The position numbers were made by a program, and so were the translations under genes. Below the pieces are notes generated by a model. It saw only the letters and a program-made list of their open reading frames with translations, did no database searches and was not told the DNA's origin. Positions 48,884 to 57,571 of a stretch of 64,000 nucleotides of DNA are shown here, piece after piece. Numbering within the stretch: position 1 is the first letter of the stretch; the number at the start of each line of letters is the position of its first letter. This DNA is from Leifsonia aquatica H1aii (GTDB lineage Bacteria; Actinomycetota; Actinomycetes; Actinomycetales; Microbacteriaceae). The stretch lies in assembly GCF_000633535.1 (NCBI RefSeq), contig NZ_AYMR01000007.1, positions 248,001-312,000 on the forward strand. Reading direction: 5' to 3'.

Positions 48884-50038
48884 TCAGCGGACGACGCGGC
48901 CGTCGGCAACGACCGAACGCACCTGCCATTCGTGGTCGAGCAGCACGGCGTCGGCGGCGTATCCGGGGCGCAGACGTCCGAGGCGGTGGTCCTCGCCCAG
49001 CAGGCGTGCGGGCGTGAGCGTGAGCGCCGCGACGGCGGGAACCGGGTCGAGGCCGACCGGGCCGACGGCGACGCGGAGGGCGGCATCCTGGGTCAGGGTC
49101 GAGCCGGCGATCGTCGAGGTCCCCGACAGCACGGCGAGGCCCTCCTTCACGGTGACGTTCAGACCGCCCAGACGGTAGTCGCCGTCGCTGGCCCCGGCCG
49201 CCGCCATGGCGTCCGTCACGAGGGCGACCCGCCCGGGGGCCGCGGTGAAGAGCAGCCGTGCGACGGACGGGTGCACGTGGAGGCCGTCGAGGATCAGCTC
49301 CAGCGTCACCTCGGGGTCGTCGATCGCCGCCATCACCGGTCCCGGCGCGCGATGGTGGATGCCGTTCATGGCGTTGAAGGCGTGGGTGAGCAGCCGGGCG
49401 CCCACCTCGAACGCGCGCGCCGCCTGATCGTAGTCGGCGGCCGTGTGGCCGACGCCGACGACGACGCCGGCCTCGATCAGCACGCCGATCGATTCGAGCG
49501 CGTTGGGCAGCTCCGGGGCGATGGTCGCCGTGCGGAGGGTGCCGCGGGCGGCACCGATGAGCTCCTCGACGGCGGCCGGACCCGGCTCCCGCAGGAACGC
49601 AGCGTCGTGGGCTCCGCGCCGCTCGGCGGCCAGGAACGGACCCTCCAGGTGCGAGCCGAGCACCAAGGGGTCGGCGTGGGCGAGGTCCGCCACGATCGCC
49701 AGGCTCTCCCGCAGGGAGGCGAGGGGGTTGGCGACGTGGGAGACCAGGGAGCGGGTCGTGCCGTGGGCGCGGTGCGTCGCCAGGGCCGCGAGCACCTCCT
49801 CCGGTCCGTCGTCGTACGGGTGGCCTCCGCCGCCGTGGCAGTGCAGGTCGATGAACCCGGGAGTGAGCCAGTGGCCGCCGGCGTCGATCACGGTCGTGCC
49901 GGGCGCGCGTGCCGCCTCGTGCCAGCCGGTTCCCGAACCGGTCGCGGTGATGGCGCCGCCCTCGGCGACCAGCCAGAACTCGTCGACCAGCCCGTCCGCA
50001 TCGACCTTGCGGGCGTCGTGGACGACGAGGGCGGTCAT
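48884..50038 (-). CDS. nagA: N-acetylglucosamine-6-phosphate deacetylase (copy 1)
   Basis: The 384-residue amidohydrolase removes acetate from GlcNAc-6-phosphate, feeding NagB. It shows TPGFIDLHCHGGGG with metal-binding histidines, GSHLEGPF with the metal glutamate, VGVGHTAADY, THAFNAMNGIHHRAPGP and the catalytic aspartate in LVTDAMAAAG. It starts at ATG overlapping the stop of a DUF2568 gene. A second nagA lies at 55.3 kb and shares the same motifs. Confidence 0.93.
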   Translation of the reverse strand: MTALVVHDARKVDADGLVDEFWLVAEGGAITATGSGTGWHEAARAPGTTVIDAGGHWLTPGFIDLHCHGGGGHPYDDGPEEVLAALATHRAHGTTRSLVSHVANPLASLRESLAIVADLAHADPLVLGSHLEGPFLAAERRGAHDAAFLREPGPAAVEELIGAARGTLRTATIAPELPNALESIGVLIEAGVVVGVGHTAADYDQAARAFEVGARLLTHAFNAMNGIHHRAPGPVMAAIDDPEVTLELILDGLHVHPSVARLLFTAAPGRVALVTDAMAAAGASDGDYRLGGLNVTVKEGLAVLSGTSTIAGSTLTQDAALRVAVGPVGLDPVPAVAALTLTPARLLGEDHRLGRLRPGYAADAVLLDHEWQVRSVVADGRVVR

Positions 50039-50397
50039 GCGAACTCGCGCCGGCCGTTGATGACGCCGCTCACGGTCGCGACCACGGCGAACACCAGCGC
50101 GACGATCGGCTGCCCGAGATCCCACCACGCGAACGCGGCGGCGCCCATCACGAGCACCTCGACCAGGGCCTTCACGAACGGGTCGACCCGCAGCACGGCC
50201 TTGGGGGAGCGGAACAGCGCCCAGAGCAGGATGGCGACGACCGGCGTCGCGATGCCGAACACGATGTTCCACGGCAGAGGCCACGCGGTGAACCCCCAGA
50301 TGCCGAGCGAGACCACGGCGAAGAGCTCGAGCACGAACCGGAGGATGTCGTTCGGTCCGATCCGGAGGCGGGCCTGCTGGTCTTGCGCGGAAGTCAC
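50035..50397 (-). CDS. YrdB/DUF2568 family small membrane protein
   Basis: The 120-residue protein has three to four membrane segments and matches the DUF2568 (YrdB-like) pattern: FVLELFAVVSLGIWGF, PWNIVFGIATPVVAILLWALFRSPKA and ALVEVLVMGAAAFAWW. Function is unknown. It overlaps nagA by 4 bases (ATGA) and probably provides the promoter for it. Confidence 0.82.
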   Translation of the reverse strand: MTSAQDQQARLRIGPNDILRFVLELFAVVSLGIWGFTAWPLPWNIVFGIATPVVAILLWALFRSPKAVLRVDPFVKALVEVLVMGAAAFAWWDLGQPIVALVFAVVATVSGVINGRREFA

Positions 50398-50403
50398 CCC
50401 GCC

Positions 50404-50409
50404 AGTCTA
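50404..50409 (-). promoter_or_regulatory. -10 element TAGACT for a leaderless DUF2568-nagA mRNA
   Basis: On the minus strand TAGACT ends 6 bases before the GTG at 50397, predicting transcription from the start codon. Confidence 0.6.
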
Positions 50410-50419
50410 CCGGCGGCGC

Positions 50420-51307
50420 TCAGCGGAAGATGATGGTCCGGGCGCCATCGAGCAGCACGCGGTCCTCGGCGAACCACTTGACCGCCTGGGTGAGCGTCCT
50501 GCTCTCCTCGTCCTGGCCGATCGCGACCAGCTGCTGCACCGTCTGCGCGTGGTCGACGCGGACGACGTTCTGCTCGATGATCGGGCCCTCGTCGAGGTCG
50601 CTCGTCACGAAGTGCGCCGTCGCGCCGATCAGCTTGACGCCGCGGGCGTGCGCCTGCCGGTACGGGTTCGCGCCCTTGAACCCCGGCAGGAACGAGTGGT
50701 GGATGTTGATGGCCCGTCCCGCGAGCCGCTCGCACAGCTCGGGGGAGAGGATCTGCATGTAGCGCGCGAGCACGACCAGCTCGATGTCGTGCTCCTCGAC
50801 CGCGGCGAGGACACGCTCCTCGAACGCCGCCTTCGACGCCGCGTCGGTGACCGGCTGCGACTCGAAGGGCACCCCGTAGAAGCCGGCGAGGTCGCGCAGA
50901 GCGCCGTGGTTGGAGAGCACGAGCGGGATCTCCACGGGCAGCTGGCCCGCGCGCTGGCGGAACAGGAGGTCGTTGAGGCAGTGCGCGGCCGTCGACGCGA
51001 GCACCAGGGTGCGCAGCGGGCGGCCGACGTAGTCGACGTTGTGCGACATCCCGAACCGCTCCACCACCGGCGCGAGGGCGCTCTCGAACTCCTCCCGGCT
51101 CGCCCCCGACTCCACCTGGAGCCGCATGAAGAAGCGGCCGGTGTCGAGGCTGGCGAACTGCTGGCTCTCGGTGATGTTGCCGCGAGCCGCGACGATCGCC
51201 CCGCTGACGGCGTGCACGATCCCGGGACGGTCGGCGCAGCTGAAGGTCAGCACCCAGTGGTTGGCCGGGCCGGTGGTGTCGTCGGGGGAGGCGGAGGTCG
51301 CGGTCAT
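50420..51307 (-). CDS. purU: Formyltetrahydrofolate deformylase
   Basis: The 295-residue PurU hydrolyses 10-formyl-tetrahydrofolate to formate and tetrahydrofolate, balancing one-carbon pools. It has an N-terminal ACT domain (VLTFSCADRPGIVHAVSGAI, residues about 17-90) and a PurN-like catalytic domain with INIHHSFLPGFKG and TSDLDEGPII. ATG 51307 follows a -10 hexamer by 6 bases. Its function relates it to glyA, folD, purN and purH elsewhere in the window. Confidence 0.94.
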   Translation of the reverse strand: MTATSASPDDTTGPANHWVLTFSCADRPGIVHAVSGAIVAARGNITESQQFASLDTGRFFMRLQVESGASREEFESALAPVVERFGMSHNVDYVGRPLRTLVLASTAAHCLNDLLFRQRAGQLPVEIPLVLSNHGALRDLAGFYGVPFESQPVTDAASKAAFEERVLAAVEEHDIELVVLARYMQILSPELCERLAGRAINIHHSFLPGFKGANPYRQAHARGVKLIGATAHFVTSDLDEGPIIEQNVVRVDHAQTVQQLVAIGQDEESRTLTQAVKWFAEDRVLLDGARTIIFR

Positions 51308-51313
51308 CGGCTC

Positions 51314-51319
51314 AGGATA
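51314..51319 (-). promoter_or_regulatory. -10 element TATCCT for a leaderless purU mRNA
   Basis: On the minus strand TATCCT ends 6 bases before the purU ATG at 51307. No ribosome binding site is present. Confidence 0.6.
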
Positions 51320-51390
51320 TCGTCCTGCCGAGGCCGTCCCGTGCCGGGTGACGGCGGCGCCGCGGGGGAGACGTCCGGTCGCGGCTCCGC

Positions 51391-51396
51391 TAGACT
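51391..51396 (+). promoter_or_regulatory. -10 element TAGACT upstream of the MFS pump
   Basis: TAGACT ends 5 bases before an ATG at 51402 that opens a 15-codon frame. The MFS start is a further 121 bases away, so the transcript has a long leader. Confidence 0.5.
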
Positions 51397-51401
51397 CGTC
51401 G

Positions 51402-51449
51402 ATGGTCGGCGGTTCCCGTGCGGCCCTGGGCGCGCACATCAGCGCGTAG
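51402..51449 (+). CDS. Putative 15-residue leaderless leader peptide upstream of the MFS pump
   Basis: ATG at 51402 begins the 15-residue frame MVGGSRAALGAHISA, ending in TAG at 51447-51449. It lies directly after a -10 hexamer, so it would be read from the 5' end of the mRNA. The MFS gene starts 73 bases later without a visible ribosome binding site, which makes a regulatory role for this small ORF plausible. No homology is known to me. Its significance is uncertain, since 15 codons can arise by chance. Confidence 0.4.
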   Translation: MVGGSRAALGAHISA

Positions 51450-51522
51450 TCGACCCGCTCATCCCCTGATCGCCGCTTCGCCGGCCGGGAGGGCGGGGAA
51501 CGCCGTTCGTCGGACAGCACTC

Positions 51523-52743
51523 ATGACTGCCTCTTCAACGTCGCCTCTGGCAACCGTTCCGAAATTCCCCTGGGTGGGGCTGCTCGCGCTCGCGGGCGCC
51601 GTCTTCCTCTCCGTCACCAGCGAGATGATGCCGACCGGGCTCCTGCCCGACATGAGCGCATCCCTCGGCGTGAGCGAGGCCCAGGTCGGCCTCCTGGTCA
51701 CCGTCTTCGCCTTCACCGTCGTCGTCACCAGCACACCGCTCACCGCCCTCACCCGGCGGTGGCCGCGGCACGCGATGATCGTCGGCGTGCTCGTGGTGCT
51801 CGGCCTCTCGAACCTCCTCACCGCCTTCTCGCCCGACTATGTCTGGGTCGTCGTCTCCCGCATCGTCGGCGGTGTGGCGCACGGCATGTTCTGGTCGATC
51901 GTGGGCGCGTACGCCGGACATCTCGTGCCCAAGGAGCAGATCGGCCGCGCCGTCTCGATCACGGTGGGCGGGGGCACGCTCGCCTTCGTCCTCGGCGTCC
52001 CGCTCGGGACCTTCGCCGGTCATGTGCTGGGCTGGCGCCTCGCGTTCGGGATGCTCGCCGGCCTGATGTTCGTCGGCGCCCTGCTGGTGTGGCGGTTCCT
52101 GCCCGCGGTCGAGCGGGAGGCCGACGCCGCCGGCCGACGCGACCGCAGCGTGCCTCGTGCCAAGGACCGCACCGTGACGGCCGTGATCATGGTCTGCCTG
52201 ATCGCCGCGGTCACGATGGTCGGCCACTACTCCTTCTACACGTTCGTCGTGCCGTTCCTCACCGGCCCGATGGGGGTCGCCCCCGGCGACGTCGGTGCGC
52301 TGCTCTTCGTCTACGGCATCGCGGGGGCGGTCGGTCTCGTGCTGGCGGGATCGGTCTTCGGGCCGCGACCGCAGCTGGGTCTGCTGATCGCGCTGATCGC
52401 CACCGGCGCGGCCGTGGCGGCGCTCGCCGCGTTCGCCGGACAGCCGGTGCTCGCCCTGGTCGCCTTCGTGCTCTGGGGGATCGCCTTCGGCGCCCTGCCG
52501 CCGCTGCTGCAGACGCGGCTGCTCCACACGGCCTCGCCCGCCTTCCGCGACACGGCCAGCGCCCTCTACACGACCTCCTTCAACATCGGGATCGGCGGGG
52601 GTGCACTGGTGGGCTCGCTCGTGTTCGGTGCGGGCGGCCTGATGCTGCTCCCCGTGCTGTACATCGTGCTGCTGGCCATCGCCTTGGTGCTCGTGCTCGT
52701 CGTCGGGCGGATGTCGCGCCGGGCGGACGCCGCTCGGGGGTGA
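51523..52743 (+). CDS. MFS transporter (AraJ/DHA1-like efflux permease)
   Basis: The 406-residue protein has twelve hydrophobic segments. FLSVTSEMMPTGLLPDMSASLGVSEAQVGLLVTVFAF is the signature opening of AraJ/YdhP-like and chloramphenicol-type DHA1 exporters, and R-x-x-x-G-x-x-x-G-like VSRIVGGVAHGMFWSIVGAYAG follows. It may export sugars or drugs. ATG 51523 gives the normal N-terminus; longer in-frame starts add arginine-rich sequence with no similarity to the family. No Shine-Dalgarno precedes it. Confidence 0.87.
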   Translation: MTASSTSPLATVPKFPWVGLLALAGAVFLSVTSEMMPTGLLPDMSASLGVSEAQVGLLVTVFAFTVVVTSTPLTALTRRWPRHAMIVGVLVVLGLSNLLTAFSPDYVWVVVSRIVGGVAHGMFWSIVGAYAGHLVPKEQIGRAVSITVGGGTLAFVLGVPLGTFAGHVLGWRLAFGMLAGLMFVGALLVWRFLPAVEREADAAGRRDRSVPRAKDRTVTAVIMVCLIAAVTMVGHYSFYTFVVPFLTGPMGVAPGDVGALLFVYGIAGAVGLVLAGSVFGPRPQLGLLIALIATGAAVAALAAFAGQPVLALVAFVLWGIAFGALPPLLQTRLLHTASPAFRDTASALYTTSFNIGIGGGALVGSLVFGAGGLMLLPVLYIVLLAIALVLVLVVGRMSRRADAARG

Positions 52744-52811
52744 TGTCGCTCGGGGTGACGCCGCCCGGTAGGACGTCGCTCAGGCGGGACCTCGCTCAGG
52801 TCGGACGTACC

Positions 52812-55028
52812 TCAGGGGGCGCCGGGCAGCGTGACCGGAGCGTCGACCAGGATGCCCTGCCGGTCGCCGAAGTCGTACGCGAAACCGAGCCGATACGTGC
52901 CAGGGGCGCCGACCCAGCGGTAGCTCGCCGACGCCGTCCCGTCGGCGGCGGTCTCCAGCGCCTGATCGGTCGCCTGACCGTCCACGTGCAGGACCAGCCG
53001 TGTCCCGGGACGGCCGTAGGCGGTCATCGCGATGGAGAGGTCCGTCGACGACGCGGTCACGGAGGGAGCGAGGACCGTCCCCGACACGGTCGTGGACGGG
53101 TCCGAGACGTTGCCCAGCACATCGGTCTGCCGAGCGGTGAACGTGAACGCGCTCGGGGCGAGCACGAGCTGGTCCGTCGTCCACGCCCCGCTGGAGTCCG
53201 CGGTGACGGTCGCCAGGGACCGGTCGCCGTCCGAGACTTCGACGGTCGCGCCGGGCTCGGCGGTGCCGGACACGATCGGCGCGGCGTATCCCGCGATCGC
53301 GCCCGTGCCGGTGTCGACCGTCGCGATCTGCGGGGGCAGGGCTGTGCGATCGATGACGAGGGTGCGCGTGACCGGGTCGGACGTGCCGTCGGCGGTGGTC
53401 TGGGCGAACGAGAGGGTCCAGGACCCGTCCCCGAGCGCCGCGAGATCGAGGCCCATGCCCCAGGCGCCCATCGCACCGGCGGTCGCCGTGCCCAGCGGGA
53501 TCGAGCCGGCGGAGCCGGCGGAGGCCGCACGCACTGTGCGTAGCCCGGACCCGGTGGCCGGGGCCGCTGCCGCCGCGACCGTCGCACCGGGGGCGGCGGT
53601 ACCCGACGCGTCGAGTGCGCGGGCGTTCGTCGTGTAGCCGTCGGCCGGGAAGGTGTCGGCGAGGACCGGCGGCTGCGGGCGCGGGGCGGTCGGAGTGGTG
53701 GGCGTCGTCGGAGTGGTCGGCGTCGTGGGCGTGGCCGGCGTCGTGGACCCGGGGGACGGGACGGACGGCACGGCGGGGGAGCCGCCCGGCGGAGCGGCCG
53801 GGACCTGCGGGGTCGGAGCGGCCGGGACCTGCGGCGGAGCCGGGGCAGTGGTGGGAGGCGTCGTCGGAAGGGCGGGAGCGGCGTCGGCGGTGGTCGGGCC
53901 GGACGCGCCGGACGGCGAGGACGGCTCCGCGACGGCGGCACTGGTCGGCGTCGGAGTCGACCGGAACAGGTCGGGGCCGAACACGAAGGCGGCGGCGACC
54001 GCGGCGGCGACGAGCACCCCGCCGATCGCGAACGACGTCACGGCGACCGCGCCGACGCCTCCGCCCGAGCCGCCCGCGGAACCGGAGGCGCTCCCCGCGG
54101 CGGCCGTCGAACCGCCTCCCGCGCCGGTCGACCCGGCCGCGGCGCCCGCCGTGGTCATCCCGGCGCCCATCGTGGTCGTCCCTCCGCCGATCGCGGCGGC
54201 GGGCAGCGCGGCTCCGGCCGAGCCCAGCGCGTAAGGGACGGTGTGCGCCCCGCCCTGCATCCACGCGGTGTAGGCGGTCGCGCCGCCGACCCCGGCGACC
54301 AGGGGGAGCAGCACCAGCGCCATGCGCGAGCCGACATCCTTGGCCTCCGCGGCGACGATGGTGCACCGCGCGCAGTCGACGAGGTGCGCCTCCACCTTCG
54401 CCGTCTCCCGCTTGCCCAGGCCGTGGCGCGCGTAGGCGCCCAGGCGCTGCGTCGTCCAGTGGCACTCCGATCCTTCCGGGACGGCCGCGAGATGCGCCTG
54501 GATCCACGCCTGGCGCAGACCCTCGCGCGCCCGGTAGGCGAGCGCGGCGACGGCGTTCGCCGACATGCCGAGCAGCGGCGCGACTTCGGCCGGCTTCATC
54601 CCCTCGACCTCGCAGTACCAGAGCACCTCCTGCCAGCGCGTCGGCAGGGTGCGGAAGGCGTTCGCGGTCAGCGACCGGTCCAGCGCCTCGAGGCCCGCCG
54701 CCTCGCTGGAGGCCGGATCCTCGATCGTCTCCGCATCGTCGATCGGCGTCTCGCGCGAGCGGCGGCCCCAGGAGGCCGCGACGCTGCGCACCGTCGTGAA
54801 CAGGTACGCCCGGAATCCCGAGGTGGGTCCGTGGCCGTTCGCGATCGCCTGATAGATCTTCGCGTACGCCTCGGCCACCAGATCGTCCGCGTCGAGGTCG
54901 CTGTGCGCCCGGGCGACCGTCAGGCCGGCACGCGCGTGCCGTCTCCAGAGCTCGCCGAAAGCCGCCCGGTCGCCCGCGCGGGTCGCGTCGACCAGCTCGA
55001 TGTCGGAGAGGTCGGACACATCGGCCAT
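52812..55028 (-). CDS. ECF sigma factor fused to zinc-finger, membrane and Ig-like extracellular domains
   Basis: The 738-residue protein begins with an ECF sigma factor: region 2 at about 10-80 (FGELWRRHARAGLTVARAHSDLDADDLVAEAYAKIYQAI) and region 4 at about 115-180 (FRTLPTRWQEVLWYCEVEGMKPAEVAPLLGMSANAV). A zinc-finger anti-sigma-like motif HLVDCARC (HxxxCxxC) follows near 220. Two hydrophobic segments (about 235-255 and 330-358) flank a Gly/Ser-rich stretch. Then come a Thr/Pro-rich linker and beta-rich Ig-like repeats. Multi-domain sigma factors of this architecture (for example the ECF52 group) exist in actinobacteria. The layout suggests a membrane-tethered sigma factor released or gated by an outside signal. 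GAGAAT ends 6 bases before the ATG and may be its -10. Confidence 0.85.
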   Translation of the reverse strand: MADVSDLSDIELVDATRAGDRAAFGELWRRHARAGLTVARAHSDLDADDLVAEAYAKIYQAIANGHGPTSGFRAYLFTTVRSVAASWGRRSRETPIDDAETIEDPASSEAAGLEALDRSLTANAFRTLPTRWQEVLWYCEVEGMKPAEVAPLLGMSANAVAALAYRAREGLRQAWIQAHLAAVPEGSECHWTTQRLGAYARHGLGKRETAKVEAHLVDCARCTIVAAEAKDVGSRMALVLLPLVAGVGGATAYTAWMQGGAHTVPYALGSAGAALPAAAIGGGTTTMGAGMTTAGAAAGSTGAGGGSTAAAGSASGSAGGSGGGVGAVAVTSFAIGGVLVAAAVAAAFVFGPDLFRSTPTPTSAAVAEPSSPSGASGPTTADAAPALPTTPPTTAPAPPQVPAAPTPQVPAAPPGGSPAVPSVPSPGSTTPATPTTPTTPTTPTTPTAPRPQPPVLADTFPADGYTTNARALDASGTAAPGATVAAAAAPATGSGLRTVRAASAGSAGSIPLGTATAGAMGAWGMGLDLAALGDGSWTLSFAQTTADGTSDPVTRTLVIDRTALPPQIATVDTGTGAIAGYAAPIVSGTAEPGATVEVSDGDRSLATVTADSSGAWTTDQLVLAPSAFTFTARQTDVLGNVSDPSTTVSGTVLAPSVTASSTDLSIAMTAYGRPGTRLVLHVDGQATDQALETAADGTASASYRWVGAPGTYRLGFAYDFGDRQGILVDAPVTLPGAP

Positions 55029-55261
55029 CCCACGATTCTCGCGTATCCGAGCCGCGAGAGGGCTGTGTGCCGGACCACGGGGAATCCGAAGAAGTATTTC
55101 ACCGAACCGGCGTCATGGAATCGGAGAGGCGTGGTCTCTCATGACGTGGTCACCGCCGCACAGGGGGCGGACGCGCACCACGCACGCGCCGGACCCGAAC
55201 CGGCGTGAGCACGATGAGGACAGGCAACCCGTATGCCGATCACCATCGAGGGGATCCTCGA

Positions 55262-55290
55262 GGGCCGGATCCAGAAGACGGATCCGGCCC
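55262..55290. terminator. Hairpin downstream of the second nagA
   Basis: An 11-bp perfect stem (55262-55272 with 55280-55290) with a 7-base loop lies 17 bases beyond the nagA stop on the minus strand. The remaining 55029-55261 region, upstream of the sigma-factor gene, holds no gene I can support. Confidence 0.75.
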
Positions 55291-55306
55291 CGGGCACCCG
55301 TTCCGA

Positions 55307-56476
55307 TCAGCGCGCGACCGGAGCGCCGTCGCGGAAGACCTGCAGCACGCCGAAGTCGTCGTCCAGGAGGACGGCGTCCGCCGCGAACCCCGGCGCGAGC
55401 CGGCCGAGATCGTCACCGCGGCCGATGGCCGCGGCCGGTGTCTGCGTGAGCGCGCGCACCGCGTCCTCCACCGGGATCCCGACCTCGAGCACGGCCCGCC
55501 GCAGAGCGTCGTCGAGGGTCAGCGTCGAGCCGGCGATCGATCCGCCCTCGGCGAGACGGGCGACGCCGTCCCGGACCTCGACGGCGAGCGAGCCGAGCAG
55601 ATAGTCGCCGTCGTCGGCGCCGGCGGCCGCCATCGCGTCGGTGATGAGCGCGACCCGGCCCGGAGCCGCGGCGAACAGCATGCGGACGACCTCCGGGTGC
55701 ACGTGCACGCCGTCGTTGATGACCTCCAGTGTCACGCCCGGGGTCCGAGTGGCCGCGGCGACCGGGCCCGGGGCACGGTGATGCACCCCGTCCATGCCGT
55801 TGAACGCATGGGTGAGGATGCTCGCTCCGGCGGCGAACGCCTCCATCGTCTGCGCGTAGTCGGCGGCCGTGTGGCCCACGGCGACCGCGACGCCGGCCGC
55901 GCTGAACGCGCGGACGGTGTCGAGGCCGCCCGGGAGCTCCGGGGCGACGGTGATCTGTCGCAGGGTGCCGTCGGCCGCGTCGAGCAGCAGGTCGATGTCG
56001 TCCCTGGTCGCCGGGCGCAGCAGGCGCGGCTCGTGCGCGCCCTTGTGCCCGACGTCGAGGAACGGTCCCTCCAGGTGGGAGCCGAGCACGCGCGGATCCT
56101 CCCGCGTGAGCCCGGCGATGGCCCGGACGCTCTCCGCGAGAGCCGCGACGGGCGCGGTCACCAGCGAGACCACGGCGCGCGTCGTGCCGTGGCGCTGATG
56201 CAGGTCGAGCGCCCGGCTGATGCTCTCCGGTCCGTCGTCGAAGCTGGCCGTGGCGCCGCCATGACCGTGGATGTCGATGAAGCCGGGCGTGAGCCACGCG
56301 CCGTCGGCGTCGGTGACCGGCACCGGGTCGGGTGCCGCGGTCCCGGCGGATCCCGCGCGCCAGTCGTCGCCCGTGCCGGTGGCGGCGATCGTGCCGCCCT
56401 CGAACCGCACCCACGCGTTGTGCACGACGTGTCCGTCGCTGACGAGCCGGGCGGAGTGGATCACATGCGCGCTCAT
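55307..56476 (-). CDS. N-acetylglucosamine-6-phosphate deacetylase (copy 2)
   Basis: The 389-residue paralogue of the 48.9-kb NagA has TPGFIDIHGHGGATASFDDG, GSHLEGPFLDVGHKGAHE, VGHTAADYAQTMEAF, THAFNGMDGVHHRAPGP and LITDAMAAAG. The first metal motif reads HGH instead of HCH, which is common in NagA of other bacteria. It lies downstream of a ROK kinase on the same strand with 44 bases between, so kinase and deacetylase form a second GlcNAc module. Whether the two copies differ in substrate or regulation is not visible. Confidence 0.9.
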   Translation of the reverse strand: MSAHVIHSARLVSDGHVVHNAWVRFEGGTIAATGTGDDWRAGSAGTAAPDPVPVTDADGAWLTPGFIDIHGHGGATASFDDGPESISRALDLHQRHGTTRAVVSLVTAPVAALAESVRAIAGLTREDPRVLGSHLEGPFLDVGHKGAHEPRLLRPATRDDIDLLLDAADGTLRQITVAPELPGGLDTVRAFSAAGVAVAVGHTAADYAQTMEAFAAGASILTHAFNGMDGVHHRAPGPVAAATRTPGVTLEVINDGVHVHPEVVRMLFAAAPGRVALITDAMAAAGADDGDYLLGSLAVEVRDGVARLAEGGSIAGSTLTLDDALRRAVLEVGIPVEDAVRALTQTPAAAIGRGDDLGRLAPGFAADAVLLDDDFGVLQVFRDGAPVAR

Positions 56477-56520
56477 TGCATCGACGATACCGTCGCGGCC
56501 GGGCCGCCCGCGTCGCACGG

Positions 56521-57507
56521 TCAGCCCGCGAGCTCCGGAACGGTCGTTTCGAGCAGGTCGCGCGCCCGCAGGGCCGCGCCGATCACTCCCGCGTTCTCGC
56601 CGATGCGCGCCCGCAGGAGCACCGGTCGCCGCTGGAAGGTGAGGATCGCGTCCAGCCGTTCGGCGAGCGGCACGAACAGCGCGTCGCCCGCCTGCGAGAG
56701 CCCACCGCCGATCACGACCGCCTCCGGCGAGAGCAGGGCGACGGTGTGGGAGATGTCCAGGGCGAGCGCGTCCAGTGCGCTCTCCCAGACCTCGACGGCG
56801 TCGGGGTCCGCGGCCTGGGCGCGTTGCAGGACCTCGCGCGCTCCGGCCACCGCCGCGCCGGTCGCCGCGTTGTACCGGCGGGCGATGGAGGCGGCCGAGG
56901 CGACCGCCTCCAGGCAGCCGATTCCGCCGCAGACGCAGACCGGGCCGTCGGCGACTCGGGAGTGGCCCATCTCGCCGACCAGACCGCCGCCGGTGACGAG
57001 GCGTCCGTCGAGGAAGATCGCGCCCGCGATGCCGGTGCCGATCGCCATGAACACCGCGTCGCGGTACGGGGCCGCCGCGCCGAGGCGGCGCTCCGCCTCC
57101 CCGGCTCCGCGCACGTCGTGACTGAACGAGACCGGCACCCCGAGCGCGGCGGCGGCACGGTCGCGGAACGGGTAGTCGCGCCAGCCGAGGTTCTCGGCGA
57201 AGACGCCCACGCCGCGCACGTCGTCGACATGGCCGGGGACCAGGAGTCCGAGTGCTGCCGGCACGATCTCCGGGTGCGCGAGCCGGAACTCCGCGGCGAC
57301 GGCCACGACGGCGTCGATCACCGCGTCGCCCGGGGCACCAGCGTCCCGCGGAGTCGGGCGGCGCACGACCTCGACGATGCGGCCGTCCGCGTCGATCAGG
57401 GCGGCCTTCATGTCGGTCCCGCCGACGTCGATGGCGAGCACCGGCTCGCCGGGGCCGAGGGGAGCCGGGGAGAGGGCGGCCGGAGGCGGAGGGGGAAGCG
57501 CGTTCAC
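56521..57507 (-). CDS. ROK family sugar kinase (second copy)
   Basis: The 328-residue kinase shows AIDVGGTDMKAALID at the phosphate loop, LLVPGHVDD, IGTGIAGAIFLDG, GEMGHSRV and the zinc motif CVCGGIGCLE. The N-terminus is proline-rich. The GTG at 57507 is the best start; longer frames overlap the divergent mannosyltransferase promoter. It is coupled by position to the second nagA, suggesting GlcNAc or a related N-acetylhexosamine as substrate; glucose is an alternative. Confidence 0.86.
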   Translation of the reverse strand: MNALPPPPPAALSPAPLGPGEPVLAIDVGGTDMKAALIDADGRIVEVVRRPTPRDAGAPGDAVIDAVVAVAAEFRLAHPEIVPAALGLLVPGHVDDVRGVGVFAENLGWRDYPFRDRAAAALGVPVSFSHDVRGAGEAERRLGAAAPYRDAVFMAIGTGIAGAIFLDGRLVTGGGLVGEMGHSRVADGPVCVCGGIGCLEAVASAASIARRYNAATGAAVAGAREVLQRAQAADPDAVEVWESALDALALDISHTVALLSPEAVVIGGGLSQAGDALFVPLAERLDAILTFQRRPVLLRARIGENAGVIGAALRARDLLETTVPELAG

Positions 57508-57555
57508 GGAATACAGGATCCCATCCTTCGCGGCCCTTTCCGTGCACGGCGGGGG

Positions 57556-57561
57556 TAAGAT
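57556..57561 (+). promoter_or_regulatory. -10 element TAAGAT before the mannosyltransferase-like gene
   Basis: TAAGAT ends 10 bases before the ATG at 57572, so the leader is only a few bases. The hexamer sits in the 64-base gap between divergent genes. Confidence 0.5.
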
Positions 57562-57571
57562 CCCGCTGAGC

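Noticed and set aside
55200-55306. Short plus-strand ORF across the hairpin after the second nagA
   Set aside because: It owes its openness to the palindromic GC-rich sequence, and nothing in it resembles a protein family.
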